Shown: positions 11,024 through 19,408 of the stretch, one piece after another | How the letters are laid out: each line of letters starts with the position of its first letter | Position numbering within the stretch: position 1 is the first letter of the stretch | From: Halobacteriales archaeon QS_5_70_15 | GTDB lineage: Archaea; Halobacteriota; Halobacteria; Halobacteriales; Haloarculaceae | DNA length: 40,336 nucleotides | NCBI GenBank assembly: GCA_003022005.1 | Contig: PXRQ01000052.1 | Span: 1 to 40,336 of the forward strand | Reading direction: 5' to 3' | Program-made: the position numbers and the translations under genes | Notes under the pieces: generated by a model | Database searches by the model: none | What the model saw: the letters and a program-made list of their open reading frames with translations, nothing else | What the model was told of the DNA's origin: nothing

Positions 11024-11149
11024 ACGGGGAGTACCGGTGTCACGCCCGCATTTCCGATCAGAGACCTCGCGACCGAGGTACGGTGGCTGATCGGATCCGC
11101 CGGTCGACTACGACAACCCCCGTGGGCCCGCCGGGGCACAGTACGACAG

Positions 11150-11157
11150 TTTAAACC
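11150..11157 (+). promoter_or_regulatory. TATA box for hel308
   Basis: TTTAAACC centred 28 bases before the ATG at 11181, predicting a leaderless mRNA. Confidence 0.55.
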
Positions 11158-11180
11158 CGAAACCGCCCTATCCCGTCGTA

Positions 11181-13490
11181 ATGGAACTCTCGGAGGTCGA
11201 CGGGGTCCCCGAGTGGCTCCCCGAGCACCTCGCGGAGGAGGGGATCGAGTCGCTCTACCCGCCGCAGGCCGAGGCCGTCGAGAGTGGCGTCACCCGGGGC
11301 GAGAGCCTCGTCGCGAGCGTCCCGACGGCCTCGGGCAAGACGCTCGTGGCCGAACTGGCGATGCTCGCCAGCGTCGCCGCCGGCGGGAAGGCGCTCTACA
11401 TCGTCCCGCTGCGGGCGCTCGCCAGCGAGAAGCGTGCGGAGTTCGAGGCGTTCGAGGCGTACGGCGTCGAGGTGGGCGTCTCGACGGGCAACTACGAGTC
11501 CAACGAGCGGTGGCTCGGCGAGAAGGACGTCATCGTCGCCACCAGCGAGAAGGTGGACTCGCTGGTCCGGAACGGCGCGCCGTGGATCGACCGGCTGGAC
11601 TGCGTCGTCGCCGACGAGGTCCACCTGGTCGACGACGCGAACCGGGGGCCTACCCTCGAGGTCACCCTCGCGAAGCTCCGTCGCATCAACCCGGACCTGC
11701 AGGTGGTAGCGCTGTCGGCGACCATCGGCAACGCCGGGGAGCTCGCCGAGTGGCTCGACGCCGGGCTCGTCGACTCGGACTGGCGGCCCATCGAGCTCCG
11801 CAAGGGCGTCCACTACGGCCAGGCGCTCCACTTCGACGACGGGAGCCAGCGCGAACTCCGGGTGAAGTCGGGCGAGAAACCCACCGCGGCCATCGCCCGC
11901 GACACGCTCCAGGACGAGCACGGCGAGGACGGCGAGGTGGTCGAGGAGGGCGGCTCGACGCTGGTGTTCGTCAACTCCCGGCGGAACGCCGAGGCCGCCG
12001 CCCGCCGGCTGGCGAACGTCACCGCCGAGCACCTGGACGCCGAGGAGATCGCCCGGCTGCGGGAGGTCGCCGAGGAGATCCGCTCGGTGAGCGACACGGA
12101 GACGAGCGAGGACCTCGCCGACGCGGTCGAACGGGGGGCCGCCTTCCACCACGCGGGGTGTGCGCCCGGACACAGGTCCGCGGTCGAGGACGCCTTCAGG
12201 GACCGGCTGATCAAGTGCGTCTGTGCGACCCCGACCCTCGCGGCGGGCGTGAACACGCCCTCCCGTCGTGTGGTCGTCCGCGACTGGCGGCGCTACGACA
12301 GCTCCGCGGGCGGGATGGCGCCCCTCTCGGTGCTCGAGGTCCACCAGATGATGGGCCGGGCGGGCCGGCCGGGGATGGACCCCTACGGCGAGGCGGTGCT
12401 GCTGGCGAACGCCCACGACGAACTCGACGAGCTGTTCGACCGGTACGTGTGGGCACAGCCGGAACCCGTCCGCTCGAAGCTCGCGGCCGAGCCGGCGATG
12501 CGGACCCACGTCCTCGCCACGGTCGCGAGCGGGTTCGCGGGCTCCCGCGGCGCGCTGCTCGAGTTCCTCGAACAGACGCTGTACGCCTCCCAGACCGCCG
12601 AGTCGGGGCGACTGGAGCGAGTGACCGACGACGTGCTCGGCTACCTGGAGGCGAACGACTTCCTCGAGCGGGACGGCGACGGGCTCCGGGCGACGGGGCT
12701 GGGCCACACCGTCTCGCGGCTCTACCTCGATCCGATGAGCGCCGCCGAGATGCTCGACGGGCTGCGGGAAGCCGAGGAGCCGACGGCGCTCGGGCTCTAC
12801 CACCTCGTCTCGCGCACGCCCGACATGTACCAGCTGTACCTCCGGTCGGGCGAACGCGAGGACCTGGCGATGGAGGCCTACGAGCGCGAGGGGGAGTTCC
12901 TCGGCACGATGCCGAGCGAGTTCGAGGACGACCGATGGGAGGACTGGCTCTCGGCGCTGAAGACGGCGAAACTGCTCGAGGACTGGGCGAACGAGGTCGA
13001 CGAGGACCAGGTCACCGAGCGCTACGGCGTCGGGCCGGGCGACATCCGGGGGAAGGTCGACACCGCAGAGTGGCTGCTGGGCGCGGCGGAGTCCCTCGCC
13101 GCGGAACTGGACCTCGGGAGCGTCACGGCCGTCCGGAGGGCGAAAAAGCGGGTACAGTACGGCGTCCGCGAGGAACTGCTCGACCTCGCCGGCGTCCGCG
13201 GGGTCGGTCGCAAGCGCGCCCGGCGCCTGTTCGCCGCGGGCATCGAGACCCGTGCCGACCTCCGGGAGGCCGACAAGCCCGTCGTGCTGGGGGCGCTCCG
13301 GGGGCGACGGCGGACCGCCGAGTCCGTGCTGGAGAACGCCGGCCACCGGGAGCCCTCGATGGAGAACGTGGACGCCGACGAGTCGGCGCGGCCCGCGGGC
13401 GCACCCGCCGTCGAGAGCGACGGGGACGCGGACGTCGACGCAGATACCGAAGCGGAGGCGGAGGACCAGGCGACGTTCGGCGACTTCTGA
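11181..13490 (+). CDS. hel308: Hel308, Ski2-like 3'-5' DNA helicase
   Basis: 769-residue superfamily 2 helicase that unwinds stalled replication forks and lagging-strand structures in archaea. Visible motifs: Q-motif LYPPQAEAV (about 25-33), motif I PTASGKT (48-54), motif II DEVH (145-148), motif III SAT (179-181), motif [13 protein letters not shown], motif [17 protein letters not shown] and motif [15 protein letters not shown] winged-helix and ratchet domain follow (to about 660), then a helix-hairpin-helix, [20 protein letters not shown] (about 670-690). A disordered acidic tail ends in QATFGDF, a plausible PCNA-interacting peptide. Length matches haloarchaeal homologues. The start is fixed by the upstream TATA box. 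Confidence 0.95.
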   Translation: MELSEVDGVPEWLPEHLAEEGIESLYPPQAEAVESGVTRGESLVASVPTASGKTLVAELAMLASVAAGGKALYIVPLRALASEKRAEFEAFEAYGVEVGVSTGNYESNERWLGEKDVIVATSEKVDSLVRNGAPWIDRLDCVVADEVHLVDDANRGPTLEVTLAKLRRINPDLQVVALSATIGNAGELAEWLDAGLVDSDWRPIELRKGVHYGQALHFDDGSQRELRVKSGEKPTAAIARDTLQDEHGEDGEVVEEGGSTLVFVNSRRNAEAAARRLANVTAEHLDAEEIARLREVAEEIRSVSDTETSEDLADAVERGAAFHHAGCAPGHRSAVEDAFRDRLIKCVCATPTLAAGVNTPSRRVVVRDWRRYDSSAGGMAPLSVLEVHQMMGRAGRPGMDPYGEAVLLANAHDELDELFDRYVWAQPEPVRSKLAAEPAMRTHVLATVASGFAGSRGALLEFLEQTLYASQTAESGRLERVTDDVLGYLEANDFLERDGDGLRATGLGHTVSRLYLDPMSAAEMLDGLREAEEPTALGLYHLVSRTPDMYQLYLRSGEREDLAMEAYEREGEFLGTMPSEFEDDRWEDWLSALKTAKLLEDWANEVDEDQVTERYGVGPGDIRGKVDTAEWLLGAAESLAAELDLGSVTAVRRAKKRVQYGVREELLDLAGVRGVGRKRARRLFAAGIETRADLREADKPVVLGALRGRRRTAESVLENAGHREPSMENVDADESARPAGAPAVESDGDADVDADTEAEAEDQATFGDF

Positions 13491-14165
13491 GCGGTCCGAC
13501 GCTAACCGACCGAGGTCAGTAACCTCGATTCAAAACAGTATACAGCGGACACCGATGTGGACCGTGACTGTAAAACAGGGTGGATGTTCGGCCCTGGAGG
13601 GTGGCTATCGGGCAGGCACTCCACGGGAGAACTACAGGTTGATCCGGAGCGGCGGCCCGCTCCGGCGACCCTGATCCCCGGAAGCCGGGGTTGACGACGC
13701 GGTTCCGGTCGGGGCCGATGACATCCGCTTTGACATCTCCATCTCGTCCGTACCATCGTCCCTGGGGGCTACGAGACGATATCAGAAAATGAATCCCCCC
13801 CTCCCGTTTTCTTTGCTCCGTCTCTACGGCTTCGTAGTGTCGATCTCTGGTACCAGGTAGGTGAATAATCCGACATATACAGTGATGAATTACATCGTGA
13901 ACTCGTCTCCAGCAAGGGACTTCGATCGGCCGTTGAGGTACTGGGGCACGCATTCGACACGCGAACTCGGAACGATGATAACTCGAAACAGCCGTTACCC
14001 TCGCGATCATGAACGAGCAAAGACCACAGCAAGTGACCGCTCTCAGCCGTCGAAGGAGAGACTCGAAATCGGCGAAAAGCGCGTGGCGGCCGCGCTCGCG
14101 GAGAGGGTGGTAGTAGGGCCCATCGCCGATTCCGTGGCCTGTGAGCGACCTCCTGGTGCCCGGTT
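13491..14165. other. Gene-free, lower-GC spacer with hairpins
   Basis: 675 bases between hel308 and the KaiC-like gene. The open frames here lack haloarchaeal amino-acid character (few acidic residues, many Cys, His and Arg), so I call none. Around 13640-13690 two strong inverted repeats lie close together: GGAGCGGCGGCCCGCTCC and CCCCGGAAGCCGGGG. From about 13780 the sequence is notably AT-richer than its surroundings. It could be a degraded mobile element end or a structured RNA; nothing identifies which. Confidence 0.4.
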
Positions 14166-15656
14166 ATGACCCGCCCCCCCGACGCATCGACGGACGTATC
14201 GGCTCCTGATCGGATCTCGATCGGCGTTCCCGGCATCGATAAGATCCTCCACGGTGGCCTCATTCCCAGCCGGAGTTATCTCGTTCGAGGCGGGCCCGGG
14301 ACGGGCAAGACGATCCTGGGACTGCAGTACCTCACGAAAGGCACGGCACAGGGCGAGACATCGCTGTTCATCAATCTCGAGGAGGCGACTGCGGACATCG
14401 AGCAGAACGCGGCCGCCCTCGGCTTCGATCTCGACGGGGTTCACTTCCTCGATCTGAGCCCCGAATCCGAGTTCTTCGCCGCCGATCGGGGGTATGACCT
14501 CTTCGGGTCGAGTGAGGTAGAACGCGATCCGATGATCGAAGCGATCACCGACCGGGTGACCGACCTCAAGCCGGATCGCGTGTTCGTCGATCCCATCACG
14601 CAGCTGCGGTATCTCGCGGCCGACCACTACCAGTTTCGCAAGCAAACACTGTCGTTCATGCGGCTGCTCAGCGAGCAGGGAGCGACCGTGCTGTTCACGA
14701 CGCAAGCGACCGACTCAGAACCCGACGACGACCTGCAGTTCATGAGCGACGGGATGATAGAGCTCGTATGCACATCGACCGGCCGCTCGATCGACATCCC
14801 GAAGTTCCGCGGCTCGGACGTCGAGAGGGGCAACCACGCCCTGACCATCGATGATGGCCTCGTGGTCTATCCGGAGCTCACCCCGGCCATCCACGAACGG
14901 GACTTCGTCAAAGAGAGCGTCTCCTCGGGCATTCCGGAAGTCGACGAACTTCTCAACGGTGGGCTGGAGCGCGGGACCGTCACCGTCCTCAGCGGACCGA
15001 CTGGAGTCGGAAAAACGATGACGGGTACCCAGTTCATGAAAGAAGCGGCCAGGCGAGGCGATCGATCGGTGATATATCTCTTTGAAGAGGCGGAAGCGAC
15101 GTTCGTCCAGCGGTCGGAGGCGATCAACATCCCGGTAACCGAGATGCGCGAGCGGGACACGCTGATCGTCGAGGAGATCGAACCGCTCAGCACCTCGCCC
15201 CAGGAGTTCGCCCAGATGGTTCGTCACGAAGTCGAAGACCGGGACGCTGATATCGTCATGATTGACGGCATTGCTGGGTACAAACTCAGCATCCGGGGAG
15301 ACGAGGAGGAACTCGTCACGAAAATACACGCGCTCAACCGATATCTGAAGAACATGGGCGTGACAGTCATTCTGATCGACGAGGTGGCGAACGTCACCGG
15401 GGAGTTCCAAGCGACGAACGTCGGCATCAGCTATCTCGCGGACAACATCATCTTCTTCCGACACCTGGAATTCCAGGGGATGATGCGGAAGGCCATTGGC
15501 GTGCTGAAGATGCGCACCAGCGATTTCGAGCGGACGTTACGGGAGTTTACGATCACCGAGCAAGGCCTCAGGGTCGGTGAGCCACTCACTGACCTCCGGG
15601 GGATTCTCAGCGGCACGCCGGAGTGGACCGACTCGGCAGAAGTAGAGAATCGATGA
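14166..15656 (+). CDS. KaiC-like double-domain ATPase
   Basis: 496-residue cytoplasmic RecA-fold protein with two tandem KaiC domains. Domain 1 has Walker A GGPGTGKT (42-49) and the catalytic acidic pair in FINLEEATAD (about 69-78). Domain 2 has GPTGVGKT (277-284) and YLFEEAEATF (about 304-313). Each domain starts with the family opening, GIPEVDELLNGGL in the second. Length is close to cyanobacterial KaiC, but kaiA and kaiB are not nearby. In haloarchaea such proteins often accompany PAS/receiver sensors, as here: the next gene begins six bases after the stop. A signalling ATPase is inferred; the output is unknown. Base composition is lower in GC than the flanking backbone. Confidence 0.88.
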   Translation: MTRPPDASTDVSAPDRISIGVPGIDKILHGGLIPSRSYLVRGGPGTGKTILGLQYLTKGTAQGETSLFINLEEATADIEQNAAALGFDLDGVHFLDLSPESEFFAADRGYDLFGSSEVERDPMIEAITDRVTDLKPDRVFVDPITQLRYLAADHYQFRKQTLSFMRLLSEQGATVLFTTQATDSEPDDDLQFMSDGMIELVCTSTGRSIDIPKFRGSDVERGNHALTIDDGLVVYPELTPAIHERDFVKESVSSGIPEVDELLNGGLERGTVTVLSGPTGVGKTMTGTQFMKEAARRGDRSVIYLFEEAEATFVQRSEAINIPVTEMRERDTLIVEEIEPLSTSPQEFAQMVRHEVEDRDADIVMIDGIAGYKLSIRGDEEELVTKIHALNRYLKNMGVTVILIDEVANVTGEFQATNVGISYLADNIIFFRHLEFQGMMRKAIGVLKMRTSDFERTLREFTITEQGLRVGEPLTDLRGILSGTPEWTDSAEVENR

Positions 15657-15662
15657 GGGCGG

Positions 15663-16493
15663 GTGAACTGGATCATGGGACCCGCTCATAACCGTTCATC
15701 GCCCCCGGTCTCGTCTCACGAGAGGGTTCTTCCCCTCCTAGCGGATGCCGACAATCGCCGATTGTTAACGGAGTGGGTGACGGACCGATACGAGGTAGTG
15801 ACGGCGGAGCCGGCTTCCATTCACGATGCCGCTTTCGATCTGTGCATCGTGGATGACCAATCGTTAGCGGCCCATCGGACGGCATTAGCGGAGCGAAAAG
15901 AGAGGGAGGCGCCCGCGTTTCTGCCGTATCTGCTCGTCACCCGGAGCGATGATGCGGAAACGATTGCTTCTTCGGTGCAGGAAGCGGTCGACGACATACT
16001 CACGATCCCAGCGGCCCAGGCCAAGTTAGCCTGGCGGGTCACGAACCTGTTGAAGCAACGCCACCTGTCGTGTGAACTCAGGCGTCTGAAAGAAGAGAGC
16101 GAGGAACGATTTCGGCTGCTGTTTCAGGCAGCCCCTGACCCGATCGTCGTCGTCTCGTCGGATGAACTCGTCTCGAAGGCGAACGAGGCATTCTATCGCA
16201 CGTTCGGATTCGATGAGGGTGAACTCGATCAGGTGCCGTTCGACGACCTCGGATTTTGGTCTCCAGAAGCCGAGGAGGACACGGAGACGGACCAGACTCG
16301 TCCGACGCTGTACTGGGAACGAGACGGCGGAAAGGTTTTAGTTATGGATTTTCATATCAATTCGGTCGAAGTGGATCAGAACGTGACGGAATGGGTCGGT
16401 ATTTTCAGAGATATCACAGAACACAAAAACCGCGTTGAGGAATTACAACGGGAGCGGAAGCGGCTAAAGGGGCTGAACTGGTCCCGAAGGTAA
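15663..16493 (+). pseudogene. Receiver-PAS sensor lacking its kinase domain
   Basis: 276 residues from GTG 15663; ATG 15675 is an alternative. Residues about 20-125 resemble the N-terminal receiver-like domain of haloarchaeal sensor kinases (LLADADNRRLLTEWV, FDLCIVDD, PYLLVTRSDDAETIASSVQEAVDDIL). Residues about 140-250 are a PAS domain (RFRLLFQAAPDPIVVVS to WVGIFRDITEHK). In intact relatives the following coiled segment leads into a HisKA/HATPase kinase. Here it reads ELQRERKRLK and then stops after GLNWSRR. The kinase end is therefore missing, and the sequence beyond is an insertion-sequence remnant. It may still act as a sensor subunit with the KaiC-like protein, but truncation is the more likely reading. 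Confidence 0.75.
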
Positions 16494-16790
16494 GGTGCCG
16501 CTACTCGAACGCTCTGTTCACGACCAGTACCGCGGAGGCTGCAGTCACAGAGAACGGTCTATTTCGCCGGTCTGAGGCGGACGTATCTCATCTCCTACTG
16601 TGCTAACAACGCTGTGCTGTGGAGGCTCCGATCACTCCGTGCCAACTTGCTCGTCGTCAACCGAGAAAAGGACGTAACGGCTCCACTGAATCGCCATAGG
16701 GCGTTGGAATCAGCGGGTCACGTACTGTTTGATGTTATAGATGAGACACATTAGGACGACTTCACGGAACTCACGACGGGGGGAACGGTC
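16470..16790 (-). mobile_element. Insertion-sequence remnant with transposase C-terminus
   Basis: On the minus strand, bases 16775-16710 encode EFREVVLMCLIYNIKQYVTR and a stop. This resembles the C-terminal end of haloarchaeal DDE transposases of the IS5/ISH group, from memory of the family. The rest of the transposase is absent: the frame runs into unrelated sequence above about 16790. The region between the transposase stop and the broken PAS gene (16494-16709) has no gene and fits the terminal part of the same element. Boundaries are approximate; I could not see target-site duplications or both inverted ends. The 385 bases from 16494 to 16878 hold nothing else I can support. Confidence 0.5.
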
Positions 16791-16845
16791 TCGGCGGCCG
16801 GCGAGCGGGCGTCCTCTCGCGAGGGGGACCGGGGCCTCGGCCAGC

Positions 16846-16852
16846 AGGTATA
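16846..16852 (+). promoter_or_regulatory. TATA-like box for the gene at 16879
   Basis: GTATATG centred 30 bases before the ATG at 16879. Confidence 0.45.
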
Positions 16853-16878
16853 TGTCCCCGGGGCCGCTCCGGCCGGGC

Positions 16879-17232
16879 ATGGCCGTACCGTTCCTCGGTT
16901 CGCTGGTCGCGTTCGTCATCGCGCTGCTGATCGGCGGCCTCGCCATCTACGTCAGCGCGCGGCTCGTCGCGGGGGTCGACGACTACGGCCACGCCGTCGT
17001 CACCGCGCTCGTCGGCGCGATCGCCTGGGCGCTGACGTCGTGGATCCCGCTCGCGGGCCCGCTCATCGCGCTGGTCGTGTGGATCGGCGTCGTCAACTGG
17101 CGGTACCCCGGCGGGTGGGTGAGGGCCGCGATCATCGGGTTCGGCGCATGGATCTCCGCGCTCGTCATACTCCTGGTGCTGAACTCGGTGCTGGACCTCG
17201 GGATCGGCGCGTTCGGCGTCCCGGGGGTGTAG
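16879..17232 (+). CDS. Small four-helix membrane protein, unknown
   Basis: 117 residues with about four hydrophobic helices (residues about 5-28, 38-55, 60-75, 83-105) and short loops containing YPGGW. I start it at ATG 16879 because it lies at the right distance from a TATA-like box and begins directly with the first helix. A longer in-frame start at 16741 would add a basic stretch overlapping the transposase remnant. No family is recognised. Confidence 0.6.
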   Translation: MAVPFLGSLVAFVIALLIGGLAIYVSARLVAGVDDYGHAVVTALVGAIAWALTSWIPLAGPLIALVVWIGVVNWRYPGGWVRAAIIGFGAWISALVILLVLNSVLDLGIGAFGVPGV

Positions 17233-17325
17233 AACCGACGTTCGCGTCCGTTTCGGGGGATCCGCTGCGGCCGCTCGATCCGCAGGGAACCAGGCATCCA
17301 GCGGCCGGGACAGCACTGCGAACTG

Positions 17326-17559
17326 CTACTCCTCCAGCAACGGACTGTCGATCTCGTCGAGGTCGGGACGGACGTCCTCGAGCCGTCGTGCAGAGTCGAG
17401 CTGTGCGTCGACGAGCGTGTTGACCTGTGCCCCCCACTCCTCGTCCGGGTGGGTTCGGACGTACTCGGCCCACCGTCTGATGAACTCGCGCCGCTCGCGC
17501 CGGTTCGCGTCGAGCACCTGCTCAACCGTCCGTGAGTCGTCCATATTCGGATTCGACAC
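17326..17559 (-). CDS. Small helical protein paired with a nucleotidyltransferase
   Basis: 77 residues, acidic and basic, almost entirely helical by composition (TVEQVLDANRRERREFIRRW, HPDEEWGAQVNTLVDAQLDS). Its first 38 bases overlap the end of the nucleotidyltransferase gene upstream, so the two are translationally coupled. I do not recognise a family. Position and size would fit the small partner of a toxin-antitoxin pair, or simply a conserved accessory subunit; neither is shown. An internal ATG at 17542-17544 is an alternative start. Confidence 0.65.
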   Translation of the reverse strand: MSNPNMDDSRTVEQVLDANRRERREFIRRWAEYVRTHPDEEWGAQVNTLVDAQLDSARRLEDVRPDLDEIDSPLLEE

Positions 17560-18115
17560 CGAGCTCTTCGACGTACGATTCGAGCCTGTCGGTGTTAAGG
17601 GTTCCCTCGAGGAGGTGGTACAGGTAGATGGCGTCCTCGTAGTCCTTCTGTGCCCCCATCCGAAGTTTGTAGGCGATCTGGAGCTCCAGGGACCCGATCC
17701 GGATCGACGCGTCGCTCAGATGCACTGTGACCGTGTTCTGGAGGGAGAGACGGCCGTAGCGGTCGGTCGGGGACTTCAGTTCGACGTTCGGCACGCGGTG
17801 GCCGTCTTCGGCGATCCTGACCGGAAGGCAGTCCTCGAGCGTCGCGTGGAGGTCGTCCAGGGGCATCGCTGCCCCCCAGTACCCCGCGTCCCGAAGGGCC
17901 GCCACGAGACCGGTCGCGGTCGCGGCGTCGAACCGTTCCACGATCACGTCGACGTCCTCAGTCGACCGAGAGCGACCGAGCAGGACGGCCACGTACCCGC
18001 TGACGACGACGTACTGGATGTCGTGCCGCTCGAGTATCGAAACGACCTCGAGAACTAGCTCGTCGAGCGCGTTGTGGGGCTTCTCCAGGTAGATCCCGTC
18101 GTCTCGGATCTCCAT
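17522..18115 (-). CDS. Nucleotidyltransferase-fold protein
   Basis: 197 residues. The region YVVVSGYVAVLLGRSRSTEDVDVIVE (about 36-61) has the nucleotidyltransferase-fold pattern of a small-residue turn, then R-x-R-x-T-E-D-x-D. This pattern is typical of AbiEii/DUF6036-like proteins, where the paired acidic residues bind metal. Downstream, LELQIAYKLRMGAQKDYEDAIYLYHLL (about 143-169) matches the helical segment with a conserved Lys and Asp seen in the same group. Some relatives are toxins that nucleotidylate tRNA; others have unknown roles. It overlaps the 77-residue gene downstream. Which substrate, if any, it modifies cannot be read from sequence. Confidence 0.7.
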   Translation of the reverse strand: MEIRDDGIYLEKPHNALDELVLEVVSILERHDIQYVVVSGYVAVLLGRSRSTEDVDVIVERFDAATATGLVAALRDAGYWGAAMPLDDLHATLEDCLPVRIAEDGHRVPNVELKSPTDRYGRLSLQNTVTVHLSDASIRIGSLELQIAYKLRMGAQKDYEDAIYLYHLLEGTLNTDRLESYVEELGVESEYGRLTDG

Positions 18116-18323
18116 CGTGGACTGGTACCTCCCCGTCCCGTATCAACCTGTGGCTGGCCCGATAGGGCGCGAGCGACTACCATTCGTGACCACGGTGAGG
18201 GCCTCCCCGCCACGTGGCCCCCGTGGTCCGACGTCCCGCGGGGAACGTGAGCGTTCGGAATGCGAGGACGCCGATGTCCGACCCGGCGACGGACTGTTGT
18301 GCCTCGGGACCGAACCCGACGGC

Positions 18324-18536
18324 ATGAGCGTCGACCCGACGGCCGACCCGGACGGCGAGTACGCCTGCGTCTACTGTGGCTGTGACGTCCGGCGACACGA
18401 CCCGGTGAGCGTCACCGAGAGCGCGGACCCCGCCGGGGAGCCGGACGCCCGGTACTGTAACTACGGCTGTCTCGCCGCGCACATCGAGGAGGCGGGGCTG
18501 GCGACGGGGACGACCTGCGAGTGGTCACCGTCCTGA
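18324..18536 (+). CDS. Small zinc-finger protein
   Basis: 70 residues, too short for many gene finders. It has two cysteine pairs, CVYCGC near residue 15 and CNYGC near residue 45, a classic spacing for one zinc site, plus a final Cys. The rest is acidic (MSVDPTADPDGEY). Very small zinc-finger proteins of this kind are abundant in haloarchaea and mostly uncharacterised. The ATG at 18324 starts an acidic N-terminus; upstream in-frame sequence is basic and unlikely to be coding. Confidence 0.6.
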   Translation: MSVDPTADPDGEYACVYCGCDVRRHDPVSVTESADPAGEPDARYCNYGCLAAHIEEAGLATGTTCEWSPS

Positions 18537-18611
18537 GAGGCACCGCACCTCGGAGCCCGTCGGGCTCGTCCGAACCGACAGAGGTAGGGGAGTCCCGGCC
18601 GAACGGGGGAT

Positions 18612-19145
18612 ATGGAACTGGTGGAGGGGCGCGTCACGGTCGGCGGCGAGCGGTTCCCCGACACGGACGCGTTCGTCGGGGCGCTCTCGTCGCTCGGCGA
18701 GGCGCACGGCGTGACGGTCCAGGCGTTCGACGCCCGGTACGTCCTCTCTCGCCGACACCTCGAGCGCGCGCTGGAGCTGGCCGACCGCGAGCGCGGACGC
18801 GACGAGGCCATCGCCCGCGACCGGGCCGTCGAGGTGCTGCTGTACGCGGCCGGTCGGCGACAGATCGACCGGGCGCTGGCGATGGGCGTCGGGGCGGGGA
18901 GGACGCCGGTGGTCGTCCTCGTCGACGACCCGACCGGGGACGCCGACGGGGGCGAGCGGTCGCCGGAACGGGCGGCTGCGGCGGCGGCCGGCGAACTCCT
19001 CGAACCAGCCGAGACCCTCGGTGCGTACGACACCGACCGGGTGTGCGAGTTCTTCGACATCGTCGAGGCGGAGCGCGACGCGACGGACGCCGACCTCGAG
19101 ACGCTGGTGCTCGAACGGGTGGCGCTGCTCGTCGTCGAGCGGTAG
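18612..19145 (+). CDS. cgi121: KEOPS complex subunit Cgi121
   Basis: 177-residue homologue of Cgi121/TPRKB, the KEOPS subunit that binds tRNA and delivers it to the Kae1-Bud32 core for N6-threonylcarbamoyladenosine (t6A37) formation. Family signs are AFDARYVLSRRHLERALELADR (about 38-59), ARDRAVEVLLYAAGRRQIDRALAMGVG (about 68-94), and the C-terminal DTDRVCEFFDI. In haloarchaea, from memory, cgi121 commonly lies next to hel308. Here hel308 ends 5.1 kb upstream, with the KaiC/insertion-sequence patch and several small genes between. Confidence 0.82.
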   Translation: MELVEGRVTVGGERFPDTDAFVGALSSLGEAHGVTVQAFDARYVLSRRHLERALELADRERGRDEAIARDRAVEVLLYAAGRRQIDRALAMGVGAGRTPVVVLVDDPTGDADGGERSPERAAAAAAGELLEPAETLGAYDTDRVCEFFDIVEAERDATDADLETLVLERVALLVVER

Positions 19146-19408
19146 CCGGGACCGATCGGGGATGCGGGACCGGAGCCGAACGGTCCGGAGGCTTCGGAAG
19201 GAATAGACAAAATATGCCGGTATCTCGGAGACGATCGATCCGGAGACGGAACAGCCACGACCGGCGACCGTTCGGGCCGAGAACCGAACGAGCGGTTCCT
19301 CGTGCCGGGGTTCGTCGTTCGACGCCGCGGGCGTCCCTGCATCACACGTAGCGGCAAGAACGACGACCCACCGACGGAGGTAGGTCGGGGGGACCGTTCA
19401 CACACCGC
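19146..19408. other. Leader region before the SBP56 gene
   Basis: 263 bases without a gene. An AT-rich stretch AGACAAAATATG lies at about 19206-19217, some 195 bases before the next start. If it is the promoter, the transcript has an unusually long leader for this genome. No terminator or riboswitch was recognised. Confidence 0.3.

Noticed and set aside
10960..11030. A short peptide frame in palindrome B (MYRRS to VKDYARPY)
   Set aside because: The corresponding frame is interrupted in copy C, so it is a by-product of the repeat rather than a gene.
13516..14010. A 164-codon open frame on the minus strand after hel308
   Set aside because: Rich in Cys, His and Arg and poor in Asp/Glu, unlike every credible protein here; no start signal and no recognisable family.
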